A stretch of DNA of 41,427 nucleotides from NCBI RefSeq assembly GCF_000226255.1, contig NZ_AGFG01000056.1, positions 1 through 41,427 on the forward strand, given 5' to 3'. Position 1 is the first letter of the stretch. Each line of letters starts with the position of its first letter. Shown in pieces: positions 24,468-34,710 of this stretch. Source of the stretch: Desulfovibrio sp. A2 (GTDB lineage: Bacteria; Desulfobacterota; Desulfovibrionia; Desulfovibrionales; Desulfovibrionaceae). The notes under the pieces were generated by a model, which did no database searches, had not been told where the DNA came from, and was given only the letters and a program-made list of their open reading frames with translations. Made by a program: the position numbers and the translations under genes.

Positions 24468-24695
24468 ATGGCCGATCCGAAAGACATGTGGCGCTGCCAG
24501 ACCGTCAACTGCGGCTATGTCTACGACCCCGACCGGGGCGACCGGAAGGGCAAGGTGGCGCCGGGGGTCCGCTTCGAGGACCTGCCCGATGACTGGCGCT
24601 GCCCGGTGTGCGGCGGCACCAAGCGGTGCTTCCGGCCCATGGCCGGACCCGGATCAACCGCGCAGCCCGACTGCGAACTGCCCACGGACAGGTGA
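24468..24695 (+). CDS. rdl: Rubredoxin-like protein Rdl
   Basis: 75 aa. Small Fe(SCys)4 electron carrier. Cysteine pattern is C10-x4-C15 ([13 protein letters not shown]) and C45-x2-C48 (WRCPVCGG). The four-residue spacing in the first pair differs from the CxxC of true rubredoxin and is the hallmark of Rdl. It keeps the YVYDPDRGD loop and PDDW. The C-terminal ~20 residues are a non-rubredoxin tail. ATG with GGGAAGGAGG upstream. It presumably supplies electrons to rubrerythrin (inference from context). A terminator follows 52 nt downstream. Confidence 0.93.
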   Translation: MADPKDMWRCQTVNCGYVYDPDRGDRKGKVAPGVRFEDLPDDWRCPVCGGTKRCFRPMAGPGSTAQPDCELPTDR

Positions 24696-24747
24696 CGTTG
24701 GCGGGCGTGGCCTGCGGCCCGCCCGTGACTGACAGGGAACAATGAAG

Positions 24748-24778
24748 AAAGGCCCGCCGGGAACCCGGCGGGCCTTTT
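24748..24778. terminator. Bidirectional terminator between rdl and the TPR gene
   Basis: AAAGGCCCGCCGGG (24748-24761), AA, CCCGGCGGGCCTTT (24764-24777): a 14-bp stem. On the plus strand it ends CCTTTTG; on the minus strand it ends CCTTTCTTC. Both flanking genes converge on it. Confidence 0.85.
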
Positions 24779-24834
24779 GATGCGCTGTCGCCGTGGGGTG
24801 CGCGTCAAACCGGCGGGGCACCCCAGCGGTGCGG

Positions 24835-25641
24835 CTACTTGCCGCCCATCTGGCGGGTGGCGAATTCCAGCATCTTGCGCGCCTCGTCGAAGTCGGGCTT
24901 CAGTTGCAGCGCGGCCGAGGCGGCCTTGGCCACCTTGTCCCACTTGCCCCAGTCCACGTACAGGCGGCCGATGTTGAAGAACAGATTGGGGTCGCGCCCG
25001 GTATACTGGGCGGCCTTGAAATAGTACTTTTCCGCCACGTCGAACTTGCCCAGCTTGCGCAGGGCGATGCCGATGCGGTTGTACAGGTGGACGGATTCCG
25101 GGCTCTGGTCCAGGGCCTGGGACAGGTAGTCGAAGGCTTCTTCGTACCGCCCGGCCTTCAGGAACCGCTCGCCGATGTCGCCCTTCAGCGCCGGGTCGTC
25201 GCTGAATTCCACCACCAGTTGCCGGAACACGCCGTTGGCCGCGTCGTAGTCCTTGTCGTCCAGCAGTTGCTGGCCGCGTTCCAGTTCGGCGGCCTTGCGG
25301 GCGGCCAGCAGCCTCAGGTGCTCCTGCGCCTCGTTCACGGCGGCCTCGTTCACCGCCTTGACCAACTCGCGCACGGTGTCCAGCACCTGGCGTTCGGAGC
25401 CGGGCTTGTAGTCGATCTTGAGCGGAAAGACCTTGCGCAGTTCCGGGTCGTTGTCGAGGTAGGCGGCGGCGTCGGCCAGCATGCGCTCGAATTCCTCGCG
25501 CTCGGCCTTCATCAGCGGGTTCTTCAGCACCAGCACCAGCGCTTCGTGGAAGGACTGCGCGGCGGGCATGACCTTGCCCTGGCGCAGCAGGGTGCGCACC
25601 TGGGTAAGCAGTTGGCGTGCCTTGGTGAGATCGTTGGACAT
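24835..25641 (-). CDS. Tetratricopeptide-repeat protein
   Basis: 268 aa, no signal peptide or membrane helix, so cytoplasmic. An N-terminal helical region (1-130; TKARQLLTQVRTLLRQGKVMPAAQSFHEAL resembles a TPR) and several C-terminal TPRs (about 128-260: YDAANGVFRQLV, GRYEEAFDYLSQAL, GKFDVAEKYYFKAA, GKWDKVAKAASAAL). A protein-protein interaction scaffold of unknown partner. Start: ATG with GGGGGCGATGC upstream. It follows carA after 115 nt that contain a 9-bp hairpin, so it may be partly co-transcribed. Confidence 0.85.
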   Translation of the reverse strand: MSNDLTKARQLLTQVRTLLRQGKVMPAAQSFHEALVLVLKNPLMKAEREEFERMLADAAAYLDNDPELRKVFPLKIDYKPGSERQVLDTVRELVKAVNEAAVNEAQEHLRLLAARKAAELERGQQLLDDKDYDAANGVFRQLVVEFSDDPALKGDIGERFLKAGRYEEAFDYLSQALDQSPESVHLYNRIGIALRKLGKFDVAEKYYFKAAQYTGRDPNLFFNIGRLYVDWGKWDKVAKAASAALQLKPDFDEARKMLEFATRQMGGK

Positions 25642-25693
25642 GCATCGCCCCCGGAATGGCGTCGCGTGGAAGGCACGGAGGCTGGTATGCGAA

Positions 25694-25721
25694 GGGGCGC
25701 GGCGTGCCTGTACCGCGCCCC
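25694..25721 (-). terminator. Hairpin between carA and the TPR gene
   Basis: GGGGCGCGG (25694-25702) pairs with CCGCGCCCC (25713-25721), a perfect 9-bp stem with a 10-nt loop, 36 nt after the carA stop codon on the minus strand. No T-run, so probably a weak terminator or processing site. Confidence 0.5.
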
Positions 25722-25756
25722 CTGCGTCAGATCGTGTTTCTGGTGGCGGCAGCCCC

Positions 25757-26887
25757 CTAGCGGCCCACGGCCTCCCGCACCATGTTCCTGAACCGGGCGA
25801 AGAAATACCGGCTGTCGGTGGGGCCGGGGCTTGCCTCGGGGTGGTGCTGCACGGCCAGGATGGGCCTGGTCTTGTGGGCGAACCCTTCCAGCGTGCCGTC
25901 GTTCAGGTTCACATGGGTTATTTCTACGTCGGGCAGGCTTGCTATGTCCACGCAGAAGCCGTGGTTCTGCGAGGAAATTTCGATGTGCCCGGTCACCAGG
26001 TCCTTGACCGGGTGGTTGCACCCATGGTGGCCGAACTTCAGCTTGTGGGTGGTGCCGCCAAGGGCGTGGCCCAGCAGCTGGTGGCCAAGGCAGATGCCCG
26101 CCACGGGCATGCGCTCGGTCATCATGCGGATTTCGCGCACTTCATCGGTAAGGGTGGCCGGGTCGCCGGGGCCGTTGGAAAGGAACACCGCCTCCGCGCC
26201 GCTGGCCGCCACCTGCACCGCCGTGAACGACGGGGGCACCACCAGCAGGTCGAAGCCCTGCTCGACGAGCAGGCGCAGGATGTTCCACTTGATGCCGTAG
26301 TCGTAGACCACCAGGCGCGGGCCGGGGCCGGGCCAGGCATACGCGCCGTCGGCGGCCAGCTCTACCGGCCGGGGGCGCGTGCCGTCCCAGCGGTAGGGAG
26401 CGCCGGGGGCCACCTTGGTGACCAGGTTCTGGCCTTCCATGGTGGGCAGGGCGCGGGCGCGCCGCACCAGTTCCTCGCGGTCGTCCGTCTCGGTGGAGAT
26501 GATGCCGCGCATGGCGCCGTTGATGCGCAGATGGCGGGTAAGCGCGCGGGTGTCGATGCCCTCGATGCCCATGACGCCGTGTTGCATCAGGTAGTCGGGC
26601 AGCGACATCTTGGCGCGCCAGTTGGAGGGCGTCTTGCAGCATTCCTTGACGATGAAGGCCTCCACATGGACCTTGCCGGACTCCATGTCCTCGGCCGTCA
26701 CGCCGTAGTTGCCGATGAGAGGGTAGGTCATGCAGACCATCTGCCCGGCGTACGAGGGGTCCGTCAGGACCTCCTGGTAGCCTGTCATCCCGGTGTTGAA
26801 GATGACCTCGCCGCCCGATTCACCGCGACCGGTGAACGAGCGTCCCTCAAGCACGAAGCCGTCTTCCAGGGCCAGGAAAGCTCTCAT
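25757..26887 (-). CDS. carA: Carbamoyl-phosphate synthase small (glutaminase) subunit
   Basis: 376 aa, normal length. Hydrolyses glutamine and channels ammonia to CarB to make carbamoyl phosphate for arginine and pyrimidine synthesis. Seen: an N-terminal CPSase_sm_chain domain ([32 protein letters not shown] 31-49) and a class I glutamine amidotransferase domain with nucleophile C266 ([10 protein letters not shown]) and catalytic H349/E351 ([10 protein letters not shown]). The ATG overlaps the kdsB stop codon (ATGA), so it is coupled to kdsB. carB is not in the window. Carbamoyl phosphate is also the HypF substrate. Confidence 0.97.
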   Translation of the reverse strand: MRAFLALEDGFVLEGRSFTGRGESGGEVIFNTGMTGYQEVLTDPSYAGQMVCMTYPLIGNYGVTAEDMESGKVHVEAFIVKECCKTPSNWRAKMSLPDYLMQHGVMGIEGIDTRALTRHLRINGAMRGIISTETDDREELVRRARALPTMEGQNLVTKVAPGAPYRWDGTRPRPVELAADGAYAWPGPGPRLVVYDYGIKWNILRLLVEQGFDLLVVPPSFTAVQVAASGAEAVFLSNGPGDPATLTDEVREIRMMTERMPVAGICLGHQLLGHALGGTTHKLKFGHHGCNHPVKDLVTGHIEISSQNHGFCVDIASLPDVEITHVNLNDGTLEGFAHKTRPILAVQHHPEASPGPTDSRYFFARFRNMVREAVGR

Positions 26888-27678
26888 CCTTCGTTCTCCC
26901 CAAGCAGGTTGATGATGATGCCGATGTCTTCGGGCCGGTCCACCCCGTGGGTACGGTAGGTGGTGGGCACGACCCGGATGGGAATGCCGTTTTCAAGCAG
27001 CCGCAGCTGCTCCAGTCTTTCACGCCGCTCGAGCCGCGAGGGCGGAAGCTGCGTGAAGGCGCGCAGCGCCTCCAGCCGGAAGGCGTACAGCCCCACATGG
27101 CCAAGATAGGCCGGGCCTTCGCCGTTTTCTCCGGTGTGCGCGCCGCCGTCCCGTGCGAAGGGGATGGCCGAGCGCGAAAAGTACAGCGCGTCGCCGTTGG
27201 CCGCCGTGACCACCTTCACCCGGTCGGGGCTGGCGGCCTCTGCCGCGCTGATGGCCATGGCCAGGGTGGTCACGCGCACCTGGGCGGAACCCGGCCCGGC
27301 GGCGAACGGGGCCACCAGCTGGCTGAGCATGCGCGGGTCCAGCGCGGGTTCGTCGCCCTGGATGTTCACCACCACCGCGTCGTCAGGCAAGGCCGCGTTC
27401 CCGCCCAGCAGGCAGGCCGCCTCGTACACCCGGTCGGTGCCGCTTTCGTGGTCGGGCCGGGTCATGACGAAGGGCACGTCGAGCGTGCGCGCGGCCTCCG
27501 CGATGCGTTCGTCGTCCGTGGCCAGCACCACCCTGGCGAATTCCGGGCAGCGGGCCGCGCGGTGGTACACATGCCAGAACATGGGCATGCCCGCGATGTC
27601 GGCCAGCGGCTTGCCGGGAAAACGGGACGAGGCGTAGCGTGCGGGGATGATGCCGTAACAGGTGGGGGATGCCGTCAT
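26884..27678 (-). CDS. kdsB: 3-deoxy-manno-octulosonate cytidylyltransferase (CMP-Kdo synthetase)
   Basis: 264 aa. Activates Kdo with CTP for lipopolysaccharide inner core; cytoplasmic. Seen: nucleotidyltransferase motif [17 protein letters not shown] (9-25), ATDDERI (53-59), a VNIQGDEP metal/CTP motif (104-111), and [10 protein letters not shown] (192-201). The start was chosen at the ATG giving [15 protein letters not shown]; the open frame extends well upstream with non-family sequence, and the ribosome site is weak (GACGAG). Overlaps carA by 4 nt. A long divergent region separates it from prfC. Confidence 0.95.
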   Translation of the reverse strand: MTASPTCYGIIPARYASSRFPGKPLADIAGMPMFWHVYHRAARCPEFARVVLATDDERIAEAARTLDVPFVMTRPDHESGTDRVYEAACLLGGNAALPDDAVVVNIQGDEPALDPRMLSQLVAPFAAGPGSAQVRVTTLAMAISAAEAASPDRVKVVTAANGDALYFSRSAIPFARDGGAHTGENGEGPAYLGHVGLYAFRLEALRAFTQLPPSRLERRERLEQLRLLENGIPIRVVPTTYRTHGVDRPEDIGIIINLLGENEG

Positions 27679-28213
27679 CTCGTCGGGGGCAGCCTGCGGG
27701 TCGGCCTGCGGTTGGGGGTGCGGAGCGGTCGGGTCGGTGCTCCGGTCGCGAAACTTTCGGAGAATAACCGAAAACATCCAGCCGGGAAAGCATGTTGTGC
27801 GGATTTTCGCATCACCCCGGAATGGCTGACGAAAATGTAAAATAAGCAGTAGTGCCCGCGCGCAGTTCGCCTCACGGGCCGTCCGGCGTGGGCCGAGGAG
27901 AGGGTGGCGGGCGTGGCCTTGCGGGGCGGGGCGGTTGACCGCTCTCTTCAGGTGTAGCATAACTCCGCTTCTCGCGCGGGCAAGGCCCATCCCCCTTTTT
28001 TGTCGCGCCGCCGCCTGTTTTCGTGGGGGCGCGCCGCCCCACGACCGGCAGCCCGCCGCCCATGCCCGTGCCGCACTTGCGTCCGCCAGCCAGGCAGGAC
28101 GCCTGTCCAGCCCCCGGCCGCCGGACCACCGGGCCGGACCCGCGTTGTACATTTCGGCACATTGCCGCAAGATATCCCCGACTCATCCCCAGACCCATCC
28201 GAGGACCATCGCC
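27679..28213. other. Divergent kdsB / prfC region (535 nt)
   Basis: Holds an AT-rich segment at 27800-27855 (GACGAAAATGTAAAATAAGCAG), probably the kdsB promoter area but without a clear -35/-10 pair, the prfC promoter candidate (27935-27963), and a hairpin CGTGGGG (28022-28028) / CCCCACG (28037-28043) in the long prfC leader. No gene seen. Confidence 0.5.
27935..27963 (+). promoter_or_regulatory. Candidate prfC promoter
   Basis: TTGACC (27935-27940), 17-nt spacer, CATAAC (27958-27963; 4 of 6). It predicts a leader of about 245 nt before the GTG start, long for a housekeeping gene, with a small GC hairpin inside it. Confidence 0.5.
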
Positions 28214-29800
<1,587 letters not shown>

Positions 29801-29811
29801 AGGGTGCCGCC

Positions 29812-29976
29812 ATGAGTGCCTTTTTGCCCTTTGCCTGCGTCAGAACAGTTTTTTATTCCGGTCGAATACCATCAAAGTATACTCCCTCCATAAAAAACTG
29901 CTCTTCCTTGGCAGAGAGCAAAAATCCTACTCATGCCGACACCCTCTGTAGAGTGTGCTGTCCGTCTGGAGAGTAA
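29812..29976 (+). CDS. Doubtful small ORF, 54 aa
   Basis: ATG 11 nt after the prfC stop codon with AGAGGG about 7 nt before it. Encodes a 54-residue peptide with four Cys near the C-terminus (ending TLCRVCCPSGE) and no recognisable family. It lies in the AT-rich patch and overlaps a 15-bp inverted repeat, and its codon use is unlike its neighbours, so it may simply be non-coding. Confidence 0.2.
   Translation: MSAFLPFACVRTVFYSGRIPSKYTPSIKNCSSLAESKNPTHADTLCRVCCPSGE
29842..29904. repeat. AT-rich inverted repeat downstream of prfC
   Basis: AGAACAGTTTTTTAT (29842-29856) and ATAAAAAACTGCTCT (29890-29904) are complementary at 14 of 15 positions around a 33-nt loop. Each arm has a run of six T or A. 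It could be a terminator-like stem, part of a small RNA, or the remnant of a short mobile repeat. Confidence 0.5.
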
Positions 29977-30130
29977 GGCCCGTGCGGGCAATGCCGCTGT
30001 GGCCTGATGCTTTTCGATCTGGAGTAAAAATTACGCTCACGCCAGCGCACGGCGCTTCGCAGGGAAAGAGAAGGCAAGCGGACAGCGGAAGCCGAATCCT
30101 TAAGGACTGTTCTGAAATTTCGCGTAGGAC
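29977..30130. other. Rest of the AT-rich patch, no gene seen
   Basis: Continues the AT-rich composition (GGAGTAAAAATTACGC at 30020-30035, GAATCCTTAAGGACTG at 30094-30110, CTGAAATTTCGC). CCTTAAGG at 30098-30105 is an 8-bp palindrome. Ends at the strong terminator palindrome. Confidence 0.4.
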
Positions 30131-30164
30131 GCATGAAGGCCCGGCATATGCCGGGCCTTCATGC
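30131..30164. terminator. Bidirectional palindromic terminator
   Basis: A perfect 34-nt palindrome centred on CATATG (GCATGAAGGCCCGGCAT and its complement). It lies between the prfC side and the end of the convergent kinase gene, 56 nt after the kinase stop codon on the minus strand. No T-run; stability comes from 17-nt arms. Confidence 0.7.
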
Positions 30165-30219
30165 GTTCTGCGGAAATGGCGGGAGAAGAGGGCGGAAAGT
30201 TCGCGCGGTCCGTTGACGG

Positions 30220-33200
30220 CTACATCGTGCCCGAACCTCTACCCGGGCCGCCCCGCTTTTCGCGGTAGCGTGCCACCTGGGTTTCGATGGCCGCGAACAG
30301 GGCGTCGCGGTTTACCGGCTTGGCCACGAAGTCGTCCATGCCTTCGGCCAGGAAGCGGTCGCGGTCGCCCTGCATGGCGTGGGCGGTAAGGGCGATGACC
30401 GGCACGTCGGCCCACGCGGCCCCCTGGGCCGCCGCCTCGCGGATACGCCGGGTGGCTTCCAGCCCGCTGACCACGGGCATCTGCACGTCCATCAGCACCA
30501 CGTCGAAGGGGGCGCGGCCCGCCGGGCCGTCCGCCATGGCATCGGGCGCGTCCTTCCCCATGCCGCCCACTGCGGCCTGCACCATGCCGCCTGACGCGTC
30601 CTCCCTCATGCCGCCCATTGCGGCTTGGACCGGGCAGCCCTCGCGCAGGCGGTCAAGGGCCTCCTGTCCGTCGATGGCCAGGTGCACTTCGTAGCCGCGC
30701 TCCTTCAGGAAGAAGGTAAGGAATTCGCGGTTCAGGTCGTTGTCTTCGGCCAGCAGCACGCGCAGGGGGCGGGCCTCGTCCGGGGAGGGCGCGCCATCCG
30801 CCGGGTGCGGGAAGTGCAGTTCGGTGGCGGCGGGCGCGCCCTGGGGCACGTCCTTGTCCATGGGCAGGGTGAACCAGAACCGGCTGCCCTTGCCGGGGGT
30901 GCTTTCCACCCCGATGTCCCCGCCCTGCAACCGCACGATGTGCCGCGAGATGGCGAGGCCAAGGCCGCTGCCGCTGTGCCGCCGGGTGTGCGAGCCATCG
31001 GCCTGGGCAAAGCTTTCGAACAGCAGGGGCAGCTTGTCCGCCGCGATGCCGGGGCCCGTGTCCTCCACCGTGAAGCGCAGGCAGCCGCCCGGCCGGGGGC
31101 AGGCTTCGTTGCGGCGCACGTGCAGGCGCACCCAGCCCGCGTCCGTGAACTTCACGGCGTTGCCCGCCAGGTTCACCAGTATCTGGCGCAGCCGCAACGG
31201 GTCGCCCTGCAACTGGGCGGGCACCGCGGCGTCGATGTGCACGGTGAGCGACAGGCCCTTGCGTTCGGCCTGCACGGCCAGCGGGGCCAGCGCGTCGTTC
31301 ACGGCGGACCGCAGATCGTATTCCACCCGGTCCAGCCCAAGCCGCCCGGCCTCCATGCGCGAGAAGTCGAGCAGGTCGTTGATCACGTGCAAGAGTCCCT
31401 CCGACACGTTGCGGATCATGGAAAGGTAGCGGGCCTGCTCCTCGTCGTGGGCGTTGGGCGTGGCGTCGTGCAGGCGCGAGAGCGCCACGTCCGCGATGCC
31501 GAGGATGCCGGAGAGCGGCGTGCGCATCTCGTGGCTGATGTTGGCCACGAACTGGCTCTTGAGTTCGTTGGCGCCTTCGGCCTCTTCCTTGGCCCGTTGC
31601 AGGGCCTGTTCCGCCTCGTGCAGGCGGCTGATGTCCTGGAAGGCGCCGCGCGCCCGCACCGGCCTGCCGTCCGGCCCGCGCTGCACCACGGCCTTCATCA
31701 GGCCCATCATCCGCCGCCCCCTGGCCGTAAGCAGGGGGATGTTGTCCCAGAAGACGGATTCCGGCTCGTCGGCGGGTTCGGTGATCATGCGTTCAAACTG
31801 CGCGGCGTAGTCCGGCGCGTAGATGCGGCAGCCTTCCAGGGGGCGGGGCAGCGGCGTGCCGGGTTCCACTTCGAGCAGGGCGTACAGCCCCGGCGACCAG
31901 TAGGTGGCCACGTCGTTGGCGAGGTCGAAGTCGAAGCTGCCGATGCCCGCGATGAGCTGCGCCTCCAGCAGCCGGGCCTCGCTGTCGCGCAGGGCTTGTT
32001 CGGCCTCGTGCAGGCGGGTGATGTCCTGGAAGGTGCCGCGCATGCGCACGGCCGCGCCGTCCGGCCCACGCTGAACCACGGCCTGCATGTGCGCCACGCC
32101 CCGCCTGCCGGTGGCCGTTACGTAGGGCACGGTCTCGGAGTGGATGGTTTCCGGCGCGGTGTCGCGCGAGGTGCGCAGTTCATCGAACCATGCGGCGCGC
32201 TCCGGCGAGTGGACCGCGCTGCCCCGCGAGGGCGGCGGCGGGGGCAGGGTCGGGTCCAGTTCCAGCAGGGCGTACAGGCCGGGCGACCAGTAGTCGGCCC
32301 TGTCGTGCACCAGGTCGAGGTCGAAGCTGCCCATGCGCGCGATGCGTTGCGCTTCCTGCAGGCGGGTTTCGCTGGCGCGCAGGGCCTGTTCGGCCTCGTG
32401 CAGGGCGGTGATGTCCTGGAAGGTGCCCCGGATGTGCTGCGGCAGGCCGTTCGCACCGTGGCGCGCCATGAGCTGCAACCGCCCGAAGCCCCGCCGCCCC
32501 GTGGCCGTGACGTAGGGGAACGAGCGCTGGATGGTGGTTTCCGGCCGGTCGGCGGGGGTGGCCAGAAACGCCTCGAACCACGGGGCGGTTTCCGGCGCGT
32601 GGCGGCGGAAGGCCTCGCCCGGCACCAGCGGGCCGTCCTGCGGGTCCAGGTCCAGCAGCCGGAACAGCCCGGGCGACCAGAAGGCCTCGCCGTCGCGCAG
32701 GTTTACCGAATAGCTGCCCATGCGCGCGATGAACTGGGCCTCGTTGAGCCGGGCCTCGCTGTCGCGCAGGGCCAGTTCCGCCTCGCGCAGGCTGGTGATG
32801 TCCAGGAAGGTGCCCCGGGCGTGCAGGGGCAGGCGATCAGGCCCGCGCACCACCCGGCAGCGGAATTGGCCCCAGCCCTGGCGGCCGGAGACGGTGCGGT
32901 AGGGGAAGACGCGCTGCAGTTCGGTTACCGGCTCGTCCGAGACGATGGCCACGTGTTCGTGGTACCAGCCCAGTTCCTCCGGCGCGTGGATGGCGAACAC
33001 CTCTGCCGGGGGCGGGGGCGGCAGTGCGGGATCGTGGCCGAGCATCTCGTACAGCCCCTCGGACCACAGGAACGTTCCGGTGTCCAGGTGCAGTTCGAAG
33101 CTGCCCATGCGGGCGATCTGTTGCGCCTCCTGCAGCCGGGCCTCGCTTTCGCGCAGGGCGTGCCGGGCTGCCTCGCGCTGGGTGACGTCCTGCAACACGG

Positions 33201-34710
33201 CCATGCACCGGGCGGGCATGCCGGTTTCGCACTCCTCGCGCAGGGGGCGCAGGCGCACCTCGTGGATGCGCTCGCCCACGGTCATGGTGAAGGTGGTTTC
33301 TTCGCCGTCGATGGCCGCCTGCAACTGCTCCTCGAAGGGCAGGGCCGCCTGCGGCGGCAGCACGTCGGAGGGCATGGCCCCCTCCAGCCGTTCGCGCGGG
33401 GCCACCAGCCCGGCCAGTCCCAGCCCGTCGGCCAGCAGGCAGCGCATCCGCTCGTCGAACAGCATGATGGCCCCGTCCGGGTAATTTTCGGCCAGGGTGC
33501 GGTAGCGGGCCTCGCTGCGGCGCAGGGCGGTCTCCGCCTCCAGCCGCTGTCCGCGCTGGCGGCTGGCCGACCAGACCAGCAGGGCCACGGCCGCGCACAG
33601 GGCCAGGGTCAGGCCCGCGTTGGCCACCGCCTGGCGCCGCCAGGCCGCCAGCACGAGGTCGAGCCGGGTGTGCATGGTCATGTGGAAGGGAAAGTCGCGC
33701 AACTGATACACCGCCACCAGCGCTTCCGGCGTCTCGACGATGCGCAGGCCCGACTCGATGGCGTCGTCGTCGGGCGCGTCGGCCATGGGCATGCCGTCAA
33801 GGCTCGCCTCCGGGCGCGGCGCGGCGTCTTCCCGCCCGTCCGGCGTCCGTGGCGACCCTGATGTAGGGGACGCCTGGAGTGCCTGGGGGGCGCGGCTTCC
33901 CCCGGCATGGCCGACGGCACTGGCAGCCGCCGCGGTGGAGGCGCGCACGCAGGCCGCCCCGGCGTCCAGCGGCCACGAGACCAGCGGCGCGCCGTCCTCA
34001 CCGAGCAGGAGGGTGCATTCGGCCTCGTTGGGGTCGTAGTCCTGATAGCGGTCGTGGAAGGACGCGGGGGCAAGCAGGGCCACCAGCGCACCGGCAAAGC
34101 TGCCGTCGGCGTGGGAGACGCGACGGCTCAGCAGCATGCGGGGCGGGGCCGCTCCATGCAGGCCCTGGGAGGAGTCCGGCAGCCGAACCACGTGGACGTC
34201 GCGCAGCAGGTCGCGATGGGCGGCCAGCACGGAGGTGGCCGGAAACGGGGCGGGCAGTTGCCCCGTGGCGGCCACGGGACGCCCGTCCGCGCCGAACCAG
34301 GCCAGTTCCACGGCGTGGGGCCGCAACAGGTCCAGCCGTCGGCGCAGAATGGCCGCGAGGGCTTCCGGGCCGTCCTGCCGGTGCTCAGCCATGTCCGAGG
34401 CCAGGGCCGCCAGCGAAAGGTCCATGCCGTGCAACACGCCGCCCACATGTTCGCCCATCAGGCGCAACTGCCCCTGCAGGCGCAGGCTGGCCAGTTCCAT
34501 ATGGCGTTCACGCTCGCGCAGCACGTGGGTGGCGCTGGCCGCCACCACCGCCGCCAGCACCACCAGCAGCACCCAGCCGAGCATGCTGTCGCCGAGGTGG
34601 GGGGCGGGCACGCGTGGCCGCGCGCCCGCGTCCGAGCGGGACGGGGGGCGGACCGGCGGCGCTTCTTGGGGCGCGGGCTGGCCGGGTGGGGCGGCGGGGG
34701 CGTCAGTCAT
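30220..34710 (-). CDS. Membrane hybrid histidine kinase with multiple PAS domains and a receiver
   Basis: 1496 aa. A signal-transduction sensor in the inner membrane. Order: membrane helix about 44-62; periplasmic sensor about 63-355 with a Pro/Ala/Ser-rich insert (252-310); second helix about 363-382; a divergent PAS (about 395-512); four tandem PAS-PAC modules (about 520-645, 651-772, 779-900, 908-1030) that share SEARLxEAQxIARMGS starts and RGTFQDIT ends; HisKA with H1060 (ISHEMRTP); HATPase with N1184 (LAGNAVKFTD), DTGPG (1217-1221) and SGSGLGLAI (1246-1254); receiver domain (1316-1480) with phospho-acceptor D1408 (VVLMDVQMP) and K1464 (FVAKP). The receiver carries a duplicated 16-residue insert (about 1360-1399). 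The start overlaps the hemW stop codon by 8 nt (ATGACTGA), so translation is coupled; an ATG 69 nt upstream lies inside hemW. No cognate regulator lies nearby. Confidence 0.92.
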   Translation of the reverse strand: MTDAPAAPPGQPAPQEAPPVRPPSRSDAGARPRVPAPHLGDSMLGWVLLVVLAAVVAASATHVLRERERHMELASLRLQGQLRLMGEHVGGVLHGMDLSLAALASDMAEHRQDGPEALAAILRRRLDLLRPHAVELAWFGADGRPVAATGQLPAPFPATSVLAAHRDLLRDVHVVRLPDSSQGLHGAAPPRMLLSRRVSHADGSFAGALVALLAPASFHDRYQDYDPNEAECTLLLGEDGAPLVSWPLDAGAACVRASTAAAASAVGHAGGSRAPQALQASPTSGSPRTPDGREDAAPRPEASLDGMPMADAPDDDAIESGLRIVETPEALVAVYQLRDFPFHMTMHTRLDLVLAAWRRQAVANAGLTLALCAAVALLVWSASRQRGQRLEAETALRRSEARYRTLAENYPDGAIMLFDERMRCLLADGLGLAGLVAPRERLEGAMPSDVLPPQAALPFEEQLQAAIDGEETTFTMTVGERIHEVRLRPLREECETGMPARCMAVLQDVTQREAARHALRESEARLQEAQQIARMGSFELHLDTGTFLWSEGLYEMLGHDPALPPPPPAEVFAIHAPEELGWYHEHVAIVSDEPVTELQRVFPYRTVSGRQGWGQFRCRVVRGPDRLPLHARGTFLDITSLREAELALRDSEARLNEAQFIARMGSYSVNLRDGEAFWSPGLFRLLDLDPQDGPLVPGEAFRRHAPETAPWFEAFLATPADRPETTIQRSFPYVTATGRRGFGRLQLMARHGANGLPQHIRGTFQDITALHEAEQALRASETRLQEAQRIARMGSFDLDLVHDRADYWSPGLYALLELDPTLPPPPPSRGSAVHSPERAAWFDELRTSRDTAPETIHSETVPYVTATGRRGVAHMQAVVQRGPDGAAVRMRGTFQDITRLHEAEQALRDSEARLLEAQLIAGIGSFDFDLANDVATYWSPGLYALLEVEPGTPLPRPLEGCRIYAPDYAAQFERMITEPADEPESVFWDNIPLLTARGRRMMGLMKAVVQRGPDGRPVRARGAFQDISRLHEAEQALQRAKEEAEGANELKSQFVANISHEMRTPLSGILGIADVALSRLHDATPNAHDEEQARYLSMIRNVSEGLLHVINDLLDFSRMEAGRLGLDRVEYDLRSAVNDALAPLAVQAERKGLSLTVHIDAAVPAQLQGDPLRLRQILVNLAGNAVKFTDAGWVRLHVRRNEACPRPGGCLRFTVEDTGPGIAADKLPLLFESFAQADGSHTRRHSGSGLGLAISRHIVRLQGGDIGVESTPGKGSRFWFTLPMDKDVPQGAPAATELHFPHPADGAPSPDEARPLRVLLAEDNDLNREFLTFFLKERGYEVHLAIDGQEALDRLREGCPVQAAMGGMREDASGGMVQAAVGGMGKDAPDAMADGPAGRAPFDVVLMDVQMPVVSGLEATRRIREAAAQGAAWADVPVIALTAHAMQGDRDRFLAEGMDDFVAKPVNRDALFAAIETQVARYREKRGGPGRGSGTM
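30548..30643 (-). repeat. 48-nt tandem duplication in the receiver-domain coding sequence
   Basis: Two units starting GCGTCC at 30548 and 30596 share ATGCCGCCCA(C/T)TGCGGC(C/T)TG. They encode VQAAMGGMREDA and VQAAVGGMGKDA, period 16 residues, just before the beta strand that carries the phosphorylated Asp. Confidence 0.7.
31629..33150 (-). repeat. Four tandem PAS modules of the kinase (protein-level repeats, ~128 aa period)
   Basis: Near-identical linkers (RGTFQDITxLHEAEQALR) and starts recur four times with PFPYVTATGRRG-like cores, indicating successive in-frame duplication. The first module differs most (Trp/Tyr-rich, GWYHEHV). Confidence 0.8.

Noticed and set aside
20130..24695. Export or defence island around tolC and perR
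   Set aside because: All genes belong to ordinary envelope or peroxide-defence families in expected order; nothing suggests a new system.
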